Assembly (NCBI GenBank): GCA_963920525.1
Contig: OY986438.1
Coordinates: 99,621,349-99,685,348 of the forward strand
DNA: 64,000 nt
Source: Dichetophora obliterata
Taxonomy: Eukaryota > Arthropoda > Insecta > Diptera > Sciomyzidae
Direction of reading: 5' to 3'
Part shown: positions 11,085 through 22,623 of the stretch, piece after piece
Numbering within the stretch: position 1 is the first letter of the stretch
Layout: each line of letters begins with the position of its first letter
Translations under genes and position numbers: made by a program
Notes under the pieces: model-generated
The model's input: the letters and a program-made list of their open reading frames with translations, nothing else
Database searches by the model: none
What the model was told of the DNA's origin: nothing

Positions 11085-11447
11085 GGTCTGTTCGCGTATT
11101 TTTCTGGTAAAAAAAAGAAAAACGTCAAAAGTAATAAAATTGAGAGAGAATTAACTTTAACTTTAATAAGTAAACAAACGTTTTTCTGGTAAAATAATGA
11201 AAAATGTGAAATACGTCTAAGAAAATCTTAAAAAACTCAGCTGTTACACACACACATCTACCATTTAACAGTTTTCATCTTTTTACAATATGAAATTCTT
11301 CTTGTAAAAACTTTAAGAAACTTGAACAGAGAGAAAATGTGTTTTCCTCCCTATTACAGAATTCTCTCAGTAAACGAACGCTTTTCAGACACTTTCTAAT
11401 AAAAACTTTTGAAATATTTCGTTTGGATTCGACTACGTGAACAGACC
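11085..11447. mobile_element. 363-bp MITE, GGTCTGTTC ends, TA duplication
   Basis: GGTCTGTTCGCGTA at the left is inverted as TACGTGAACAGACC at the right, and TA flanks both sides. The interior holds two copies of CGTTTTTCTGGTAAAA-like sequence (about 11098 and 11178). There is no coding. Confidence 0.7.
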
Positions 11448-11460
11448 TAATAATAAAGTA

Positions 11461-11860
11461 GTCGGCCTTTGTAGTCTAGTGGAGAGTGCGCTAGACTATC
11501 AACCCAGTGGTCCCTGGTTCGAATCCAGTTTCGGGCATGGTTCTTTTCACTTACTTTGTTCTTTCCTACATATAAGAATTATGGAAAACTAAAAATCCAT
11601 AATTACATTGTGGAAAATGTGGAATTAAAGGACAGGAACTACTAAGGGCTGTAAATGCTTGCCGAGGTTAAGGCATAAAACTAGCCTCGGTTAAGAGCAA
11701 TTCAAATTGTCTTTCGCGGTTGTTTCGCCTAATCAATAGTTCACGTATGGTTCCAATGACTTCCTCTAAATAATCTATCCCTTTCCTTTCTGGTCAAAGA
11801 GCAAACCTTGTTTGTATGAGGCGCAAGCCTTGATTCTTTGATTTTTTTTTTTAAAGAAAA
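11461..11860 (+). mobile_element. tRNA-derived SINE
   Basis: The first ~75 bp have tRNA layout, with a Pol III A box and B box, but the acceptor stem does not pair well and no mature tRNA fold is convincing. The body continues for about 320 bp, with a GCCGAGG/CCTCGG hairpin near 11660-11695, and ends at a poly-T-rich tract after a GGCGCAAGCC motif. This layout is that of a tRNA-headed SINE. Flanking duplications were not clear. It abuts the TA MITE within 13 bp. Confidence 0.7.
11472..11526 (+). promoter_or_regulatory. Pol III A and B boxes of the SINE
   Basis: TAGTCTAGTGG at 11472-11482 fits the A-box consensus and GGTTCGAATCC at 11516-11526 is a perfect B box. The spacing of about 33 bp between boxes is normal for an internal tRNA-type promoter. 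Confidence 0.75.
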
Positions 11861-12665
11861 AAAAATATTAAAACTATATTAAAGATCCGAATTTCTAATT
11901 TAAGGTGAAATATTTATTTCTTTGATTTTTTTTAATAGAACTCGTATCAAATTTGATCCTAATAAAGAATCAGTTACTCATTTAAAAGACGGAAGTAGGG
12001 TTAATTCAACTTCTGAAAAAAAACCAAATATATAAAACATTTTTAAAAAACTATTAACGATTTCAATTGAGCAATTTTACTAGCTGTTAGTTCTAAATTG
12101 AAAAAAAATATTTAAGTTTGCTTACACGGATTTTGTATGTCCTATTTATGGATTTTTACTCTCTTCGGCTTGGCATCACTGATTGTGAGCAGAATTCGTA
12201 TTGCAATAACTTTATTGAGAACAATGTTTTGTATAGTTTTCTTTTGGATATCTTTCAGCACATCGGTAATATGAGCAACATTTTCATTTTTATTGCATCT
12301 TTATGTAAAACGAAACGAAGGCTAAACGTGGTGCGAGGCTCGGTAAGCAATACATTTTTCCATATTAAAAAGTATTGTCGCTCGTTTCTTTCACGACGTT
12401 CAGCGTTTGTTTCGTTTTCCATAAAGATGCACTTAATTCATGTTAAAACTACAGCTAACTCAAAAAAAAAAAGTCATCACCGTCGATACCTGATATTGCA
12501 TTATGCGTTAGAGAGTACTTCAATCTTTTTGCATGATTTATTAAACTCCCGCTGCGTCTGTTAGTTTCATAATTTTCAAAATCATACAAAACTAGTGTAA
12601 GCCGTTGTGTTTTTGTAGTGCTTTAAAATGATCAGTGATCACATCAAAAACATATTTGATGACTG
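11861..12665. other. no gene recognised
   Basis: Contains a 148-codon open frame at 12118-12564 that shows no domain, signal peptide or homology I can name. Its composition (Phe, Ser, Lys, Asn) matches AT-rich background, so I do not call a gene. Confidence 0.4.
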
Positions 12666-12679
12666 GCAAGATTACTTAC

Positions 12680-14310
12680 TTAGTTGACGCTACAACTGTA
12701 TGTCGGTCTTGGCCTCATCTAAGAATTTGCTCCAGCCATTTCTGTCTTTCGCTTGCTGGCGCCAGTTGGAAATTCCAAGCTTCGTCAGGTTGTCCTCTAC
12801 TTGGTCTTTCCAACGAAGATGCGGTCGTCCTCTTCTGCGTTGACCGCCGCTGGGTACCGAATCGAATGTTTTCTTCACTGGAGCATCGTCTTTCATGCGC
12901 TGAACATGACCAAGCCAGCGAAGCCGCTCGATTTTAATGCGCTTGACTATGTCGATGTCAGCGTACAGCTCATACAGTTCATCATTCCACAGTATTCGGT
13001 ACTCGTCATTGACGCAGATGGGTTCGTAGATCTTACGATGAATCTTTCTCTCAAATGCTCCTAAAGTCTTTTCATCTGAACTGCTCAGCGTCCAGGTTTG
13101 TGATGCATAAAGTTCGACGGGCATGATGAGCGATTTATAGAGCGTGATTTGTGTTCGTCGAGAGATGGCTCTTCTTCTCAATTGCCTACTGAGCCCAAAA
13201 TAACACCTGTTGGCAAGAGTTATTCTTCGTTTGATCTCAATGCTGATGTTGTTGGTTGAGCTTATGCTGGATCCCAGATAAACGAAGTCCTTCACAATCT
13301 CGAAGGAGGTATTGTCAACTATAACGTGGGTTCCAAGACGCTGGGACTGTTTGTTGACTCCAAGTATTTTGTCTTATCTGCATTCACTGCCAGACCCATT
13401 CGACTTGACTCTTTTTCTAATCTGGAAAATGCTGCACTGACTTCGCGCGCATTATGGCCAATGATATCGATGTCATCAGCATACCCAAGCAGCATAACAC
13501 TCTTGTAGAATATTGTGCCACTACGTCTCAGATCAGCAGCTCGGATGATCTTTTCCATCATTAGGTTGAAAAAGTCGCACGATAAGGAATCACCTTGTCT
13601 GAAACCTCGTTTGGTAATAAATGGTGGGGAGAGGTCCTTCCCGATTTTAACTGCACTGCTGGTGTTGCTCAGTGTCATCCTGCAAAGTAGTATGAGTTTT
13701 GCAGGAATACCAAACTCAGACATGGTGGAGTACAGGTGCTTCCTTATTTGGCTGTCGAAGGCGGCTTTGTAGTCGACAAAAAGATGGTAGGTGTGGACTT
13801 GTTTTTCTAGAGTCTACTCCAAGATTTGTTGTAGCGTGAAAATCTGGTCGATGGTGGACTTTACAGGTCTGAAGCCACACCGATAAGGTCCAATCAGTTC
13901 GTTTACAATCTTTCACATAAAACGCTCGGCAGGTCCTTATTTGAGATATTAAGAAGGTTTATCCCACGGTAATTGGCACAAATAGAGGGATCGCCTTTCT
14001 TCTGGATTGGGCAAAGCACACTGAGATTCCAATCGTTCGGAATGCATTTTTCCTACTATATTCTGCATAGAAGCACGTGAATGCATTTAAGTAGAGCTTC
14101 GCCTACGTTCTTAAACAGCTCAGCAAGTAAGCCATCAGCTCCCGCGGCTTTGTTATTTTTAAGCCGAGCTATAGCTGTCAGAACTTCATCATAGTCGGGC
14201 AGCGGAACCTCAACGCTGTCATCCAAAATTGGGCTTTCCGGAATATCATCTCTATTGGGGGATTGTTGTCAGCGTCGCCAATTAGAAGCTTAGAGAAGTG
14301 TTTCCTCCAT
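12680..14310 (-). pseudogene. non-LTR retrotransposon reverse transcriptase, RTE-like, broken
   Basis: Reading the minus strand from 14310 downwards there is an RT N-terminal region (NNKAAGADGLLAELFKN-like, then a PNDWNLSVLCPIQKKGDP motif), interrupted by stops and frameshifts around 13910-14060. An open stretch at 13723-13319 has FRQGD and the catalytic YADD (residues 81-84). After another frameshift, 13295-12690 carries the C-terminal region with LRWLGHVQRM and RRRGRPHLRWKDQVEDNL. This C-terminal signature is common in insect RTE-type and related endonuclease-RT elements. The 3' end, near 12675, finishes in short AAGT-type repeats, as RTE elements often do. The endonuclease is missing (5' truncation). 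The copy is dead. Confidence 0.9.
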
Positions 14311-15583
14311 AAAGTCATTGTGTACTCTATACACTGTGTATGGTTTTAAAACAATCGGCAAGTCGTCTTATTTTTTCTTTACTTTACTAATATTTTACTT
14401 TATAAGGAGCAGTCTGAATTTGAAAATTCCTTAATTTTATACGAAGAGTATTACAAAAAATATTGTGTTGGGAATATTGAAATGTGTACAGTATACATTC
14501 GCTACTTAGTGTTAATAATAGCTTATTAATCTTTCTGCTGTTTCTGTTGACGACTTTTAATTAAAAAAGTTGTAAATTTTTTTCAACAATTCTATCAGTT
14601 CCGTGTTTTTTTTGCGCCATTTTCTATAAAATCACACAAAATACGAACCTCAAGCGCTCTCGCTTTTACTTTTTTGGCACGTTTTTGCAAAAAACATACT
14701 AAAAATACAGAGCGCCCTGGTTCTTTGAACCACTTTGAACCCGGAAGAACAAATTTTATCAAAGAGAAGTAATATTTACCCTTTCGGAGCTAATGATCAT
14801 ATTCAATCAAATAAAAATAGTATTCAATCTTAAACTATGATCTTAAAATAGCGTCACAATAGTTAAAGGCATGCGATTGGGAATAGATAACATGGAGATA
14901 TTTTATCAATTTTACATATTTTTTTAGTGTATATTATATTTTCAAATCAAGCTACATGCGCTCGAAAATATACCCAAAAACCTATAAATCACATAAAATT
15001 GAGTTTTAAATCTACGTACTCCTTCATAATTTAAGGCATTCTTAGCTTTGAAAATACATAACTCGGTAATAAAATAAAATGTATACTAAACAAAAAAGAA
15101 ATATATAAAATTTTAAATGAAAACGTGATTTAAAAAAATACATTAATACTAATGGCGCGAAAACAAGCCGCCGCAACAGCTGAGTACAGCGTAAAAAACT
15201 GCCCCTCTAGATACGTGCTATAAAGCAGGGTAAACAAAAATAGCAGTCTATATTAAATTGAATAAAATAACAATAAGTCATAGAACCAAGCAACTAAGTT
15301 GGTTACGAGGGTAATTCCAAGATAAAAAAAATAAACAAAAAAACTTAAAATATTCAAGGAGCAGCGGATGTTGGAAAAATTCACAATGAATTGAGGGGGG
15401 TGGAAAGTGCTTAGAGCAAATCGTATTATTTTTGAAACAAATTTTATTTATAACGTAATAAAAGAGCGTGCAATGAATGTGCCTGAGGTCGAAAACTGAC
15501 GGCTGTGAAAAGCGTTTGAACTAGTACTGATATGCAAATTTAATAAAAAAAGGGTTGTTAAAATGAAATCTGCTTAAAGTTAC
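14311..15583. other. no gene recognised, probable intron
   Basis: AT-rich sequence with short homopolymers. It lies downstream (minus strand) of the PDZ exon and begins with its splice donor, so it is most simply intron. I could not find the next PDZ exon in it. Confidence 0.5.
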
Positions 15584-15708
15584 CTTATCGCCTTGCTGTA
15601 GTCCACCCTTTTCTGCTGGGCCTCCGGGTACCGTCCACACAATATAGGCAAAAAGACGTCCATCAGCGCCGGTTTTGCCACCAACGACACGCATACCGAA
15701 GCCACGTG
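15584..15708 (-). CDS. internal exon encoding part of a PDZ domain
   Basis: Minus-strand translation is two bases plus 41 codons. It begins RGFGMRVVGGK and continues through GRLFAYIVWTVPGGPAEKG to LQQGDK. GFGM fills the carboxylate-binding loop (GLGF-type) of a PDZ domain, PGGPAEKGG is the turn after strand C, and LQQGDK leads into the D-x-I/L-x-x-V segment that would start the next exon. The upstream sequence ends AAAG before the exon (acceptor) and the exon is followed by GTAACT (donor), giving entry phase 1 and exit phase 0. Third positions are C/G-rich compared with the AT-rich surroundings, as in conserved fly exons. The sequence is closest in feel to synaptic active-zone PDZ proteins of the RIM/Piccolo/Fife type, but I cannot fix the gene. 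It is the only clear host coding exon here. Confidence 0.85.
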
Positions 15709-16529
15709 CTTTAATTGTTGTTATTGTTGAATTTCAAAATACACACCATCATTGAGTCGGAATAAAGCGAGTAACAAGGTAGCGGAAATGAAATAAGATA
15801 AGATGACGGATGTAAAATTTAGTATACAATTTCTGTTTCGTTTTATTTAAAATTTTTTTATATCTAATATTAATTCAATACTTCAACACCAGCGTTACAT
15901 TTAAAATAGGTAGATGTTAGTGTTTTATTCCAAAAAAGTTTAGAACTAAATTGCAATGAGTCTGATAACTGAAAACCCAATTTTATACATTAAATATAGG
16001 AGTTAATATCTAATTTAGGTAAGGTTACGTTAAGTTGCGGCTCAAAACTGGTTCACTTAGACCGGATTATTGGTCTGTTGTGTACCATAGAAGGAAATAA
16101 GAGAGCAATCTTAAGAAAATTTTGCGTAGGATTTTGAAAGTGCAGCAGAAACCTTCAGAAAACTTTGATGTTGAATCTCAGCCCCTTATGTCGTCACTTC
16201 AGTCAAATCAAGTTACTAAGCAATCCTATAATCACATTTCTAACTACCAGCAATGGCAACTTATCCTTGTGAATTGATGTATTATTTTGATAAGAAATAA
16301 GGACAGAAAGGTTAGAGCGTAAAATCTTGACCAGGCCGAGATTCGAGCTCCGAACCGTCAAGATCTGGTTTAATAGGTACAATTTGAAAATTTTTTAAGA
16401 TTATTGAGAAATATAGAGGCTTATTGCAAAAATATGAAATGCCACATATGAAAAAAAAGTCAGAAAATCGACTTTATAGTTTATAAAAATTTTATTTCTA
16501 TACAAAGAAATTGAATTTAATTTGTAAAA
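15709..16529. other. no gene recognised, probable intron
   Basis: Upstream intron of the PDZ exon on the minus strand. Only AT-rich sequence is visible, with no terminal repeat or RNA gene. Confidence 0.45.
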
Positions 16530-16679
16530 CGGTGCACAGTGGTTGAAAAGTGGACAAAAATACCAAAATTCATGAGCTCTCTTGATGAAAATTTTTCTTT
16601 GCATTGTTTAAGAATATTCTAATTAGCATGATACCAAAATATTTTAGAGAAATATTCACAGGTTTTTTGTGTAGAATTC
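16530..16679. repeat. inverted partner of 20005-20153
   Basis: About 150 bp align in inverted orientation with 20005-20153 (shared blocks include AGAATATTCTTAA and TATTTTGG next to ATCATGCTA). The pair brackets the tandem arrays at 16690-19020. They may be the ends of one larger decayed element or two copies of one repeat. Confidence 0.7.
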
Positions 16680-16689
16680 GTTTAACATT

Positions 16690-19020
16690 AATATGTAATC
16701 AATGAAATTGCATGCGTTAGTTGAGATCGAATAATGAATTCTGATGCTGTGCGACTTATAACTCCAAAACTAATCGATCCCGTAAATTTGGGTTGCATGG
16801 GAGGTTCAACGCCCCCTTGTCCAACGCTCATATAATGATATCAATTAAACTGCATGTGTAAGTTTTGGCCGCATATTGAATTCCGACGCTGTGCGAGCTA
16901 TAACTCCAAAGCTATTCGATAGCACAAATTTGTGCTGTAAGGGAGGCGCCACGTCCCCTTACTCAACGCCCATAATATGTAATCAATGAAACTGCTTGTG
17001 TATGGTATACGATATAACCATAAGATATACGACAGAAAAAAATTTGGGTGGTATGGGAGGTGCTATTTCCCCTTGTCCTACGCCCATAAAATGTCATTTA
17101 TTTGGTTTAAATGGGTCACTGGTTTAAAGGTAAAAATTTAATTTAAATGGGAGATGCCCCGCCCCTTGAAAATGCTCATAAAATGTAATCAATGAAACCG
17201 CATGTGTGCGCTGAGGTCGAATACTCAACTCCGACGCTGTGCGACCTATAACTCCAAAGTTATTCTATAGCCCAAATTTAGGTTGTATCGGAGATGACAC
17301 TCTTCCTTGTCCTATGACAAGATAAAATGTTATTAATGAAACTGTATGTATAAATTGAGGTCGAATTGTGACGTTGTGCGAACTATAACTTTAAAGCTAT
17401 TCGTTATCGCAAATTTGGGTTGTATGGGAGGTGCCACGCCCCCTTATATGACGCCCATAAAATGATATCAGTGAAACTGTATGTGTAAATTTTGGTCGGA
17501 TATTGAATTTGAAAGCTGAAAGATGTGCCACGCTCCTTGTCCAACGCCCATAAAATATAATCAATGAAACTGCATGTATAAATTGAGGTGTAATATTGAG
17601 TTCCGACGCTGTGCGATCTATTGGGTAGGTGACACTCTCCCTTGTTTAACTCCCATCAAATGTCATCAGTGAAACGGAATGTATAAATTGTGGTTGAATA
17701 CTGAATTCAGAGGGTGTGCGATTCATAACTCCAGAGCAACTCGATATCCCAAATTTTTTATATATTTGTATGCGGTAAAAGGGCGTGTGGCAATTTTTTT
17801 ATTAAACTATCTCGTACTCGAAACAAATCCACTGCCAAATTTGAGCTCAATCGGACCAGTAGTTTTGAAGTCTTTTTATCTTTTCTTAGAAATAGGCGTA
17901 GCTTTAGTGGGATAACGCCCATCTTTAGTTAAGTTACCGATAGTTATCATACGAACTTAATTAACAAATTTAAATTTAATACGACAAAAACCGTCTTAAA
18001 TACAGCATTTTTATTGATTTGTGGGCGGTAAAAGGGGGTGTGGAAAACATTCTCCATAAACCTTCGCGTAGCACTTACGAACATATCAGCAGAAGGAAGT
18101 GTCCAATTTGGTCCAGTCGTTTTCAAGTTTTAAGCATCTGAACAAATCACAATCCATTTTTATATATATACTAGCTAAAACCCTGCGCGTTGCTGCCACG
18201 CCCCCATTTCCAAACTTCCATAAAATGTAATCAGTGAACCTGCATGTGTAAATTGAGTTCGAATACTGAATTCCGAGGCTGTACGACCTATTCTTCCAAA
18301 GCTATTCGATATCGCAAATTTGGGAGGTGCCACGTCCCTTTGTTTAACGCCCGTAAAATTTGATTAGTGAAACGGTATGTGTAAATCGTTCGAATACTGA
18401 TTTCCTTGGCTGTGCGGCCTATAACTCCAAAGCTATTCGGTATCGCAAATCGCAAATTTGGGTTGTATGGGAGGTGCCACGACCCCTGAACGGCGTGTGT
18501 AAATTGTGGTAGAATACCAAATTCCATGGCTGTGTGAACTATAAATCAAAAGCTTTTCAATATCGCAAATTATGGGAGGTTGCCACGCCGCCTTGTACTA
18601 CGCCCATAAAATGTTATCAGTAAAACGACATATGTAAATTGTGCTTGAATACTGAATTCCGAGGCTGTGCGGTCTATAACTCCAAAGCTATTTGAATGGG
18701 TTTTATGGGAGGTGTCACGCCCCTTGTTAAACACCATACAATGTTATCAGTTAAACTTCATGTGTAAATTTCATCGAATACTGAATTCCGAGGCTGTGCG
18801 AACGCAAAAGCTATTCAACATCTGGAATTTGGGTTGTATGGTAGGTGCCACGCCCCCTTGTACAACACACATAATATGTTATCAGTAAAACGGCTTGTGT
18901 AAATTGTGGTCGAACACCAAATTCCATGGCTAAGCGAACTATAACTCAAAAGCTAGTCAATATCTCAAATTTGGGTTGTATGGGAGGTGCCACGCCCCTT
19001 GTCCAACGCCCATGATTGAA
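16690..19020. repeat. degenerate tandem array, ~140-bp unit
   Basis: Units share AATGAAACTGCATGTGT, then GAATACTGAATTCCGA, CTGTGCGACCTATAACTCC, AAAGCTATTCGATATC, AAATTTGGGTTGTATGGGAG and GTGCCACGCCCCCTTGT. Start-to-start spacing near 16701, 16843 and 16984 is about 141 bp; later units are shortened by deletion. The array runs 16690-17760 and resumes at 18180-19020. The 17760-18180 segment is a reverse-oriented piece of the repeat found at 34130-35060 (AAATACAGCATTTTTATTGA, GTGGGCGGTAAAAG). It is strongly diverged, hence old. Open frames in it are by-products. Confidence 0.85.
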
Positions 19021-19403
19021 CTTAAAATAATTAATCGCAAATAATTGAAGATGTTTGGAGAACATTTCTTGACAAGGGAATTTGAATATTTAAATAGTTT
19101 CGAAAGCATTTTATTGCGAGTTTCATTAAAATGTTTTATAGCAAGCTATAAGAAAATGTGAATTAATTTTACTTTATACATATCACATTACTGTTTTACT
19201 AATTCAATTTAATTGTAATTATTTAAAAAGTATATACTGAATATTAACATAGCAAATAAGTAGACTGAGAAACACACTATAGAATATTAAGTACTCTGTA
19301 TTTATATTCTATATTCTAGTATTGCAAAAGAAGAATTATAACATTTTAAACCATTTATCGTATTTAGTAAGTAAATTCTTTTTCTTTTTACATTAAAAAT
19401 TTA

Positions 19404-19542
19404 CTGCATTATTCTGTATCACGAAGTAGCACACCAACGACAAGCAAGACACGAGAAGCAATACTTTTTCTATATGAAATTCTATTGCTTCTCGTGTCTT
19501 GCTTCTCGTTGGTGTGCATTTTCGATATACAGAATAAAGCAG
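19404..19542. mobile_element. 139-bp snapback MITE, copy 1
   Basis: It is almost a perfect hairpin: CTGCATTATTCTGT, CACACCAACGACAAGCAAGA and CACGAGAAGCAATA on the left are inverted on the right around a loop of about 15 bp. TTTA is found on both sides. A second copy is at 41510-41653. Too short to code; mobilised in trans if at all. Confidence 0.85.
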
Positions 19543-19688
19543 TTTATTAAAAAAATATACCTATAGATTAATATGCCGCACTTTCGTAAGAAGTGATCGT
19601 TTAATCAAGAAATGCCTAAAAGCATACTAAAGAAAATGACTTTAGTGATAAACCTTGAGACTAAACAAATCTATATTTTCTTCGAAAC

Positions 19689-19906
19689 GCATTTAGTTTT
19701 TACCAAATGTTGTTCAAGGACGCAAAAAATGCTGTCAGTTTTTTTTTTAATCGCTCCACTTAACGTCCAATGAAAGCATTTCTTTACTTAAAATATCGTC
19801 GACACCCGAAAATCATAATGTTTTATTTTGCTGAAAATAAATTTACGTTCTTTTGTCATATGAACTGTGCATAAGAAATTTGTTGCAAAAATAAAAAAAA
19901 ATTTCC
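19689..19906. repeat. 218-bp dispersed repeat, forward copy
   Basis: Matches 22644-22861 in inverted orientation over its full 218 bp with only a few differences. Shared blocks include CCACTTAACGTCCAATGAAA and TATCGTCGACACCCGAAAAT. No coding and no clear duplication around this copy. Confidence 0.85.
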
Positions 19907-20004
19907 AAGTATGCAAAAAACTTTTTCAATAATGCTCTTTGTAATTAAAAAAACCAGAGAGCAATATATTTTATCAATCATTTTTACATCAATCGTATTT
20001 TAAG

Positions 20005-20153
20005 GAGTCTACACAGAAAACCTATATATATTTCTGATAAATATTTTGGAATCATGCTAGTTAGAATATTCTTAAGCAACGCAAAGAGAAAAATTCACAA
20101 AAAGAGTTTATCAGTTTTGGTATTTATTTCCAACTTTCAACCACTATGCGCCG
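20005..20153. repeat. inverted partner of 16530-16679
   Basis: About 149 bp aligning to 16530-16679 on the opposite strand, ending CAACCACTATGCGCCG where the partner has CAACCACTGTGCACCG. Confidence 0.7.
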
Positions 20154-20341
20154 GCCTTTTGATTTTGTTTTATTTTTGTTTATGTCTAACAAATCAAATT
20201 CACAAGCGTTGTTGTTGTTTCCTTCTCCATAGAGTGCAACAATAAAATACCAAGAACGAGTTTTCGAGAAAAAACAAACAAAAAATGAGAGCTCATATGG
20301 CCCGCAGACAAGTTCTTGCGAAAAGTGCATACGCAAAAAAA

Positions 20342-20645
20342 ACTAATTAACGCTAAGAGATGTTGGCAGAGAAGGAGTAGTACTCAGAGTACACTCAAAA
20401 TACATTCGGATCGAGCGCCCTTGTAATAAACTTTCTCAACGCACTCATTGAAAACGGCTCGAAGTGGTTCGGGTCACGCCGCTCTCGGATATGAGAATGT
20501 ACTTATACCTGAAAAAATGCTAATAAGTCGAATGCCTATAAGTATTTTACACATTTTATTGAGTATGGATAGAGTTGAAAACAGCACGACACTCGGTAAT
20601 GATTTGAGTATCCGAATTCTGTCGGATACTCATTGCAGTTCTCTG
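20342..20645. repeat. ~300-bp dispersed element, copy 1
   Basis: Matches 61980-62278 in opposite orientation over essentially the whole length, from TTAACGCTAAGAGA through CGGGTCACGCCGCTCT to GTCGGATACTCATTGCAGT. It contains a 26-bp hairpin, GAGTATCCGAATT with its inverted partner. It is unusually GC-rich for the window. Homology stops abruptly at both ends, so it is a discrete mobile unit of unknown class. Confidence 0.8.
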
Positions 20646-21482
20646 TGTCACACCCATTGTTATTATACAATTTTTGTCAGATACCTATTAGCCTATATTC
20701 TTAGTTTTATATTTCTAGCGGTAAGGAGACCTATTTCATGCGGTTTTAGTTCACGTTAGTTTAAAATCTGAACTTATACACTAGTCATAAGAAGTTTCTT
20801 TAAAAAATTTGAAAAATATTAAATAATTTTCTCATTACGCCTAAATTTTTAAAAAATGTTTGAAAATTTACGATATATGCTATTATATGACGAATTTTGT
20901 GTTCTAAATAAAATTAGCAATAGATTTTGTCAAAGAAACATCAGATAAAAAACATTTTTTCTTGCATGGAAATGACAACACCTCTTTGTTATGTTACTCT
21001 TACGGTGTAGCAACATGTTGACCTTGGCTTTGCTTACAACTCATTTTGGAAAAATCTCTTATGTATGTATATCGTTTGTATACTCGTTACAACCCACAAA
21101 TCTTCTTGCACATAAGAAAAAAACAAAAACGGTCCTTAATCTTTTAAGACCCACTTAAAACTTGCTCAACTTGAAATTTATTGCATTTAACCGTAAATAA
21201 CTAAAATAGTTTCAACGATATTTATGTTACGTGCTTCATGTGAAAGGCAATAAATGTCCATTAGTCGGGTTGACAAGGGTTGCCCACAGGTTTAGCTTGA
21301 CTCCTAGTACGTTTGTTTTTTTCTTCTTCTTCGCATTATTCCCTTTCTATCTCTTTGCATTCCTTAATGTGCTCAAATTCTAGGCAAACTTTGTGAAGGC
21401 TTGACAGTACGTAGCAGCTATTTGGACATAGCTCTGACAATGTCGACCACACTCCAACACATAGTTATCCACAAGTATCTAG

Positions 21483-21508
21483 CACACACACACACACACA
21501 CACACACA
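21483..21508. repeat. (CA)13 microsatellite
   Basis: Thirteen uninterrupted CA dinucleotides. The Val/Cys-rich minus-strand frame across it is an artefact of the repeat. Confidence 0.95.
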
Positions 21509-21869
21509 TACATATGCCTGTGATGAGCATAAATCAAAGTAAAGTGATAAAATATTGTAGCTGGTGCAACAACTTGTTGCCAACAATCCTCTCCTTCTCC
21601 TACTACTCCTTTGTTCCCGAATGTTTCTATCATGTGGCAGTTTTGCAAAAAAGCAGTGTCAAGTCTTGCTGATCTCTGCCCACATTAGGTTTAAATCGAT
21701 TTTACGTAAATTGATTAGTAGTGGATTCGATTCGAACATTTTTGGTTTCCTTAATATTTTCTCAAATTTTCCTTAATTTAATTATAAAAGTTTCATTTAT
21801 TAGTTCGGAAGTCCAAAAAAGTATACTAGAGATTTTAACATTTAGAAAAGATTTTAGTTTGCATTTTAA

Positions 21870-22128
21870 CCCTGGATAACCAATGGTAGTCGTTTCGACT
21901 AAACTGCTCTCTTTTTTTCGAACTGATGAAATTAGTAGCTTATGAAAATATGTAAAAAATACAAATAAAAGCAAAGACTAATATGAATGTTTTTTGATTT
22001 CAAGTAAAATGTACATAGTTGTTCCCATTTTCAATAGCTTCTAATGTATTTTATGTACCAGCAGCTCCTCAAAGTGGATCGCCTAACATTGGCTATAACG
22101 TATTAGAAATATGATTGGTTATCCAGGG
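21870..22128. mobile_element. piggyBac-like MITE, TTAA duplication
   Basis: Perfect 15-bp inverted ends CCCTGGATAACCAAT, with TTAA directly outside both ends (21866-21869 and 22129-22132). TTAA targeting with CCC/GGG termini is the piggyBac signature. At 259 bp it has no coding capacity and depends on an autonomous relative elsewhere. Confidence 0.88.
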
Positions 22129-22623
22129 TTAAATTTATGAAATGCAACATATTAACATATACAACCCAGTGTGCCTACCATACAGAAAAAGATTCTTTAT
22201 TATGGCTAAGCCTGTAAATAGTAACCCCGTTACTAAGGGCTTAAGCAATATTCATGAGAACTGAACCTGATCGATAAATAAAATTAAGTTTTGACATATA
22301 TATTTTTATTGGAGCACAAACAAAATCTGGGGGTATGTTTCTTATCTTTGTGAAGTAAACGTTCTTCCATTATTTTGACTTTCGTCCCTCCCTTTTCTTA
22401 TAATTTGTGTTTATTTAAACTGATGCCCGAAATGAGTTTCTGGGCTCGAAATCGATTAGTATGAAAAATTAGTTCAAAAAAACTAAAACCCGACTACTAA
22501 AAAGCACGTTCTAAGAAGTATGAAACAAGAAAAGATTCTCATTTGAATTTGTTATGTATAAACTATTAAATATTTTTTGTCTACACTCTAAAAACTGATT
22601 GAAAAATCTCTACAATAAATGTC

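Noticed and set aside
11461..11535. A genuine tRNA gene
   Set aside because: A and B boxes are good, but the acceptor stem pairs poorly, no standard anticodon loop can be placed, and a 320-bp body follows, so it is a SINE head.
12118..12564. 148-codon open frame
   Set aside because: No domain or codon signature, background composition, no splice or promoter context.
16690..19020. CRISPR-like or satellite centromeric array
   Set aside because: Units are about 140 bp with no unique spacers, strongly diverged, and lie beside a conserved exon; a decayed dispersed tandem repeat explains them.
21418..21648. Minus-strand 76-codon frame with Val/Cys repeats
   Set aside because: The repeat is the translated (CA)13 microsatellite.
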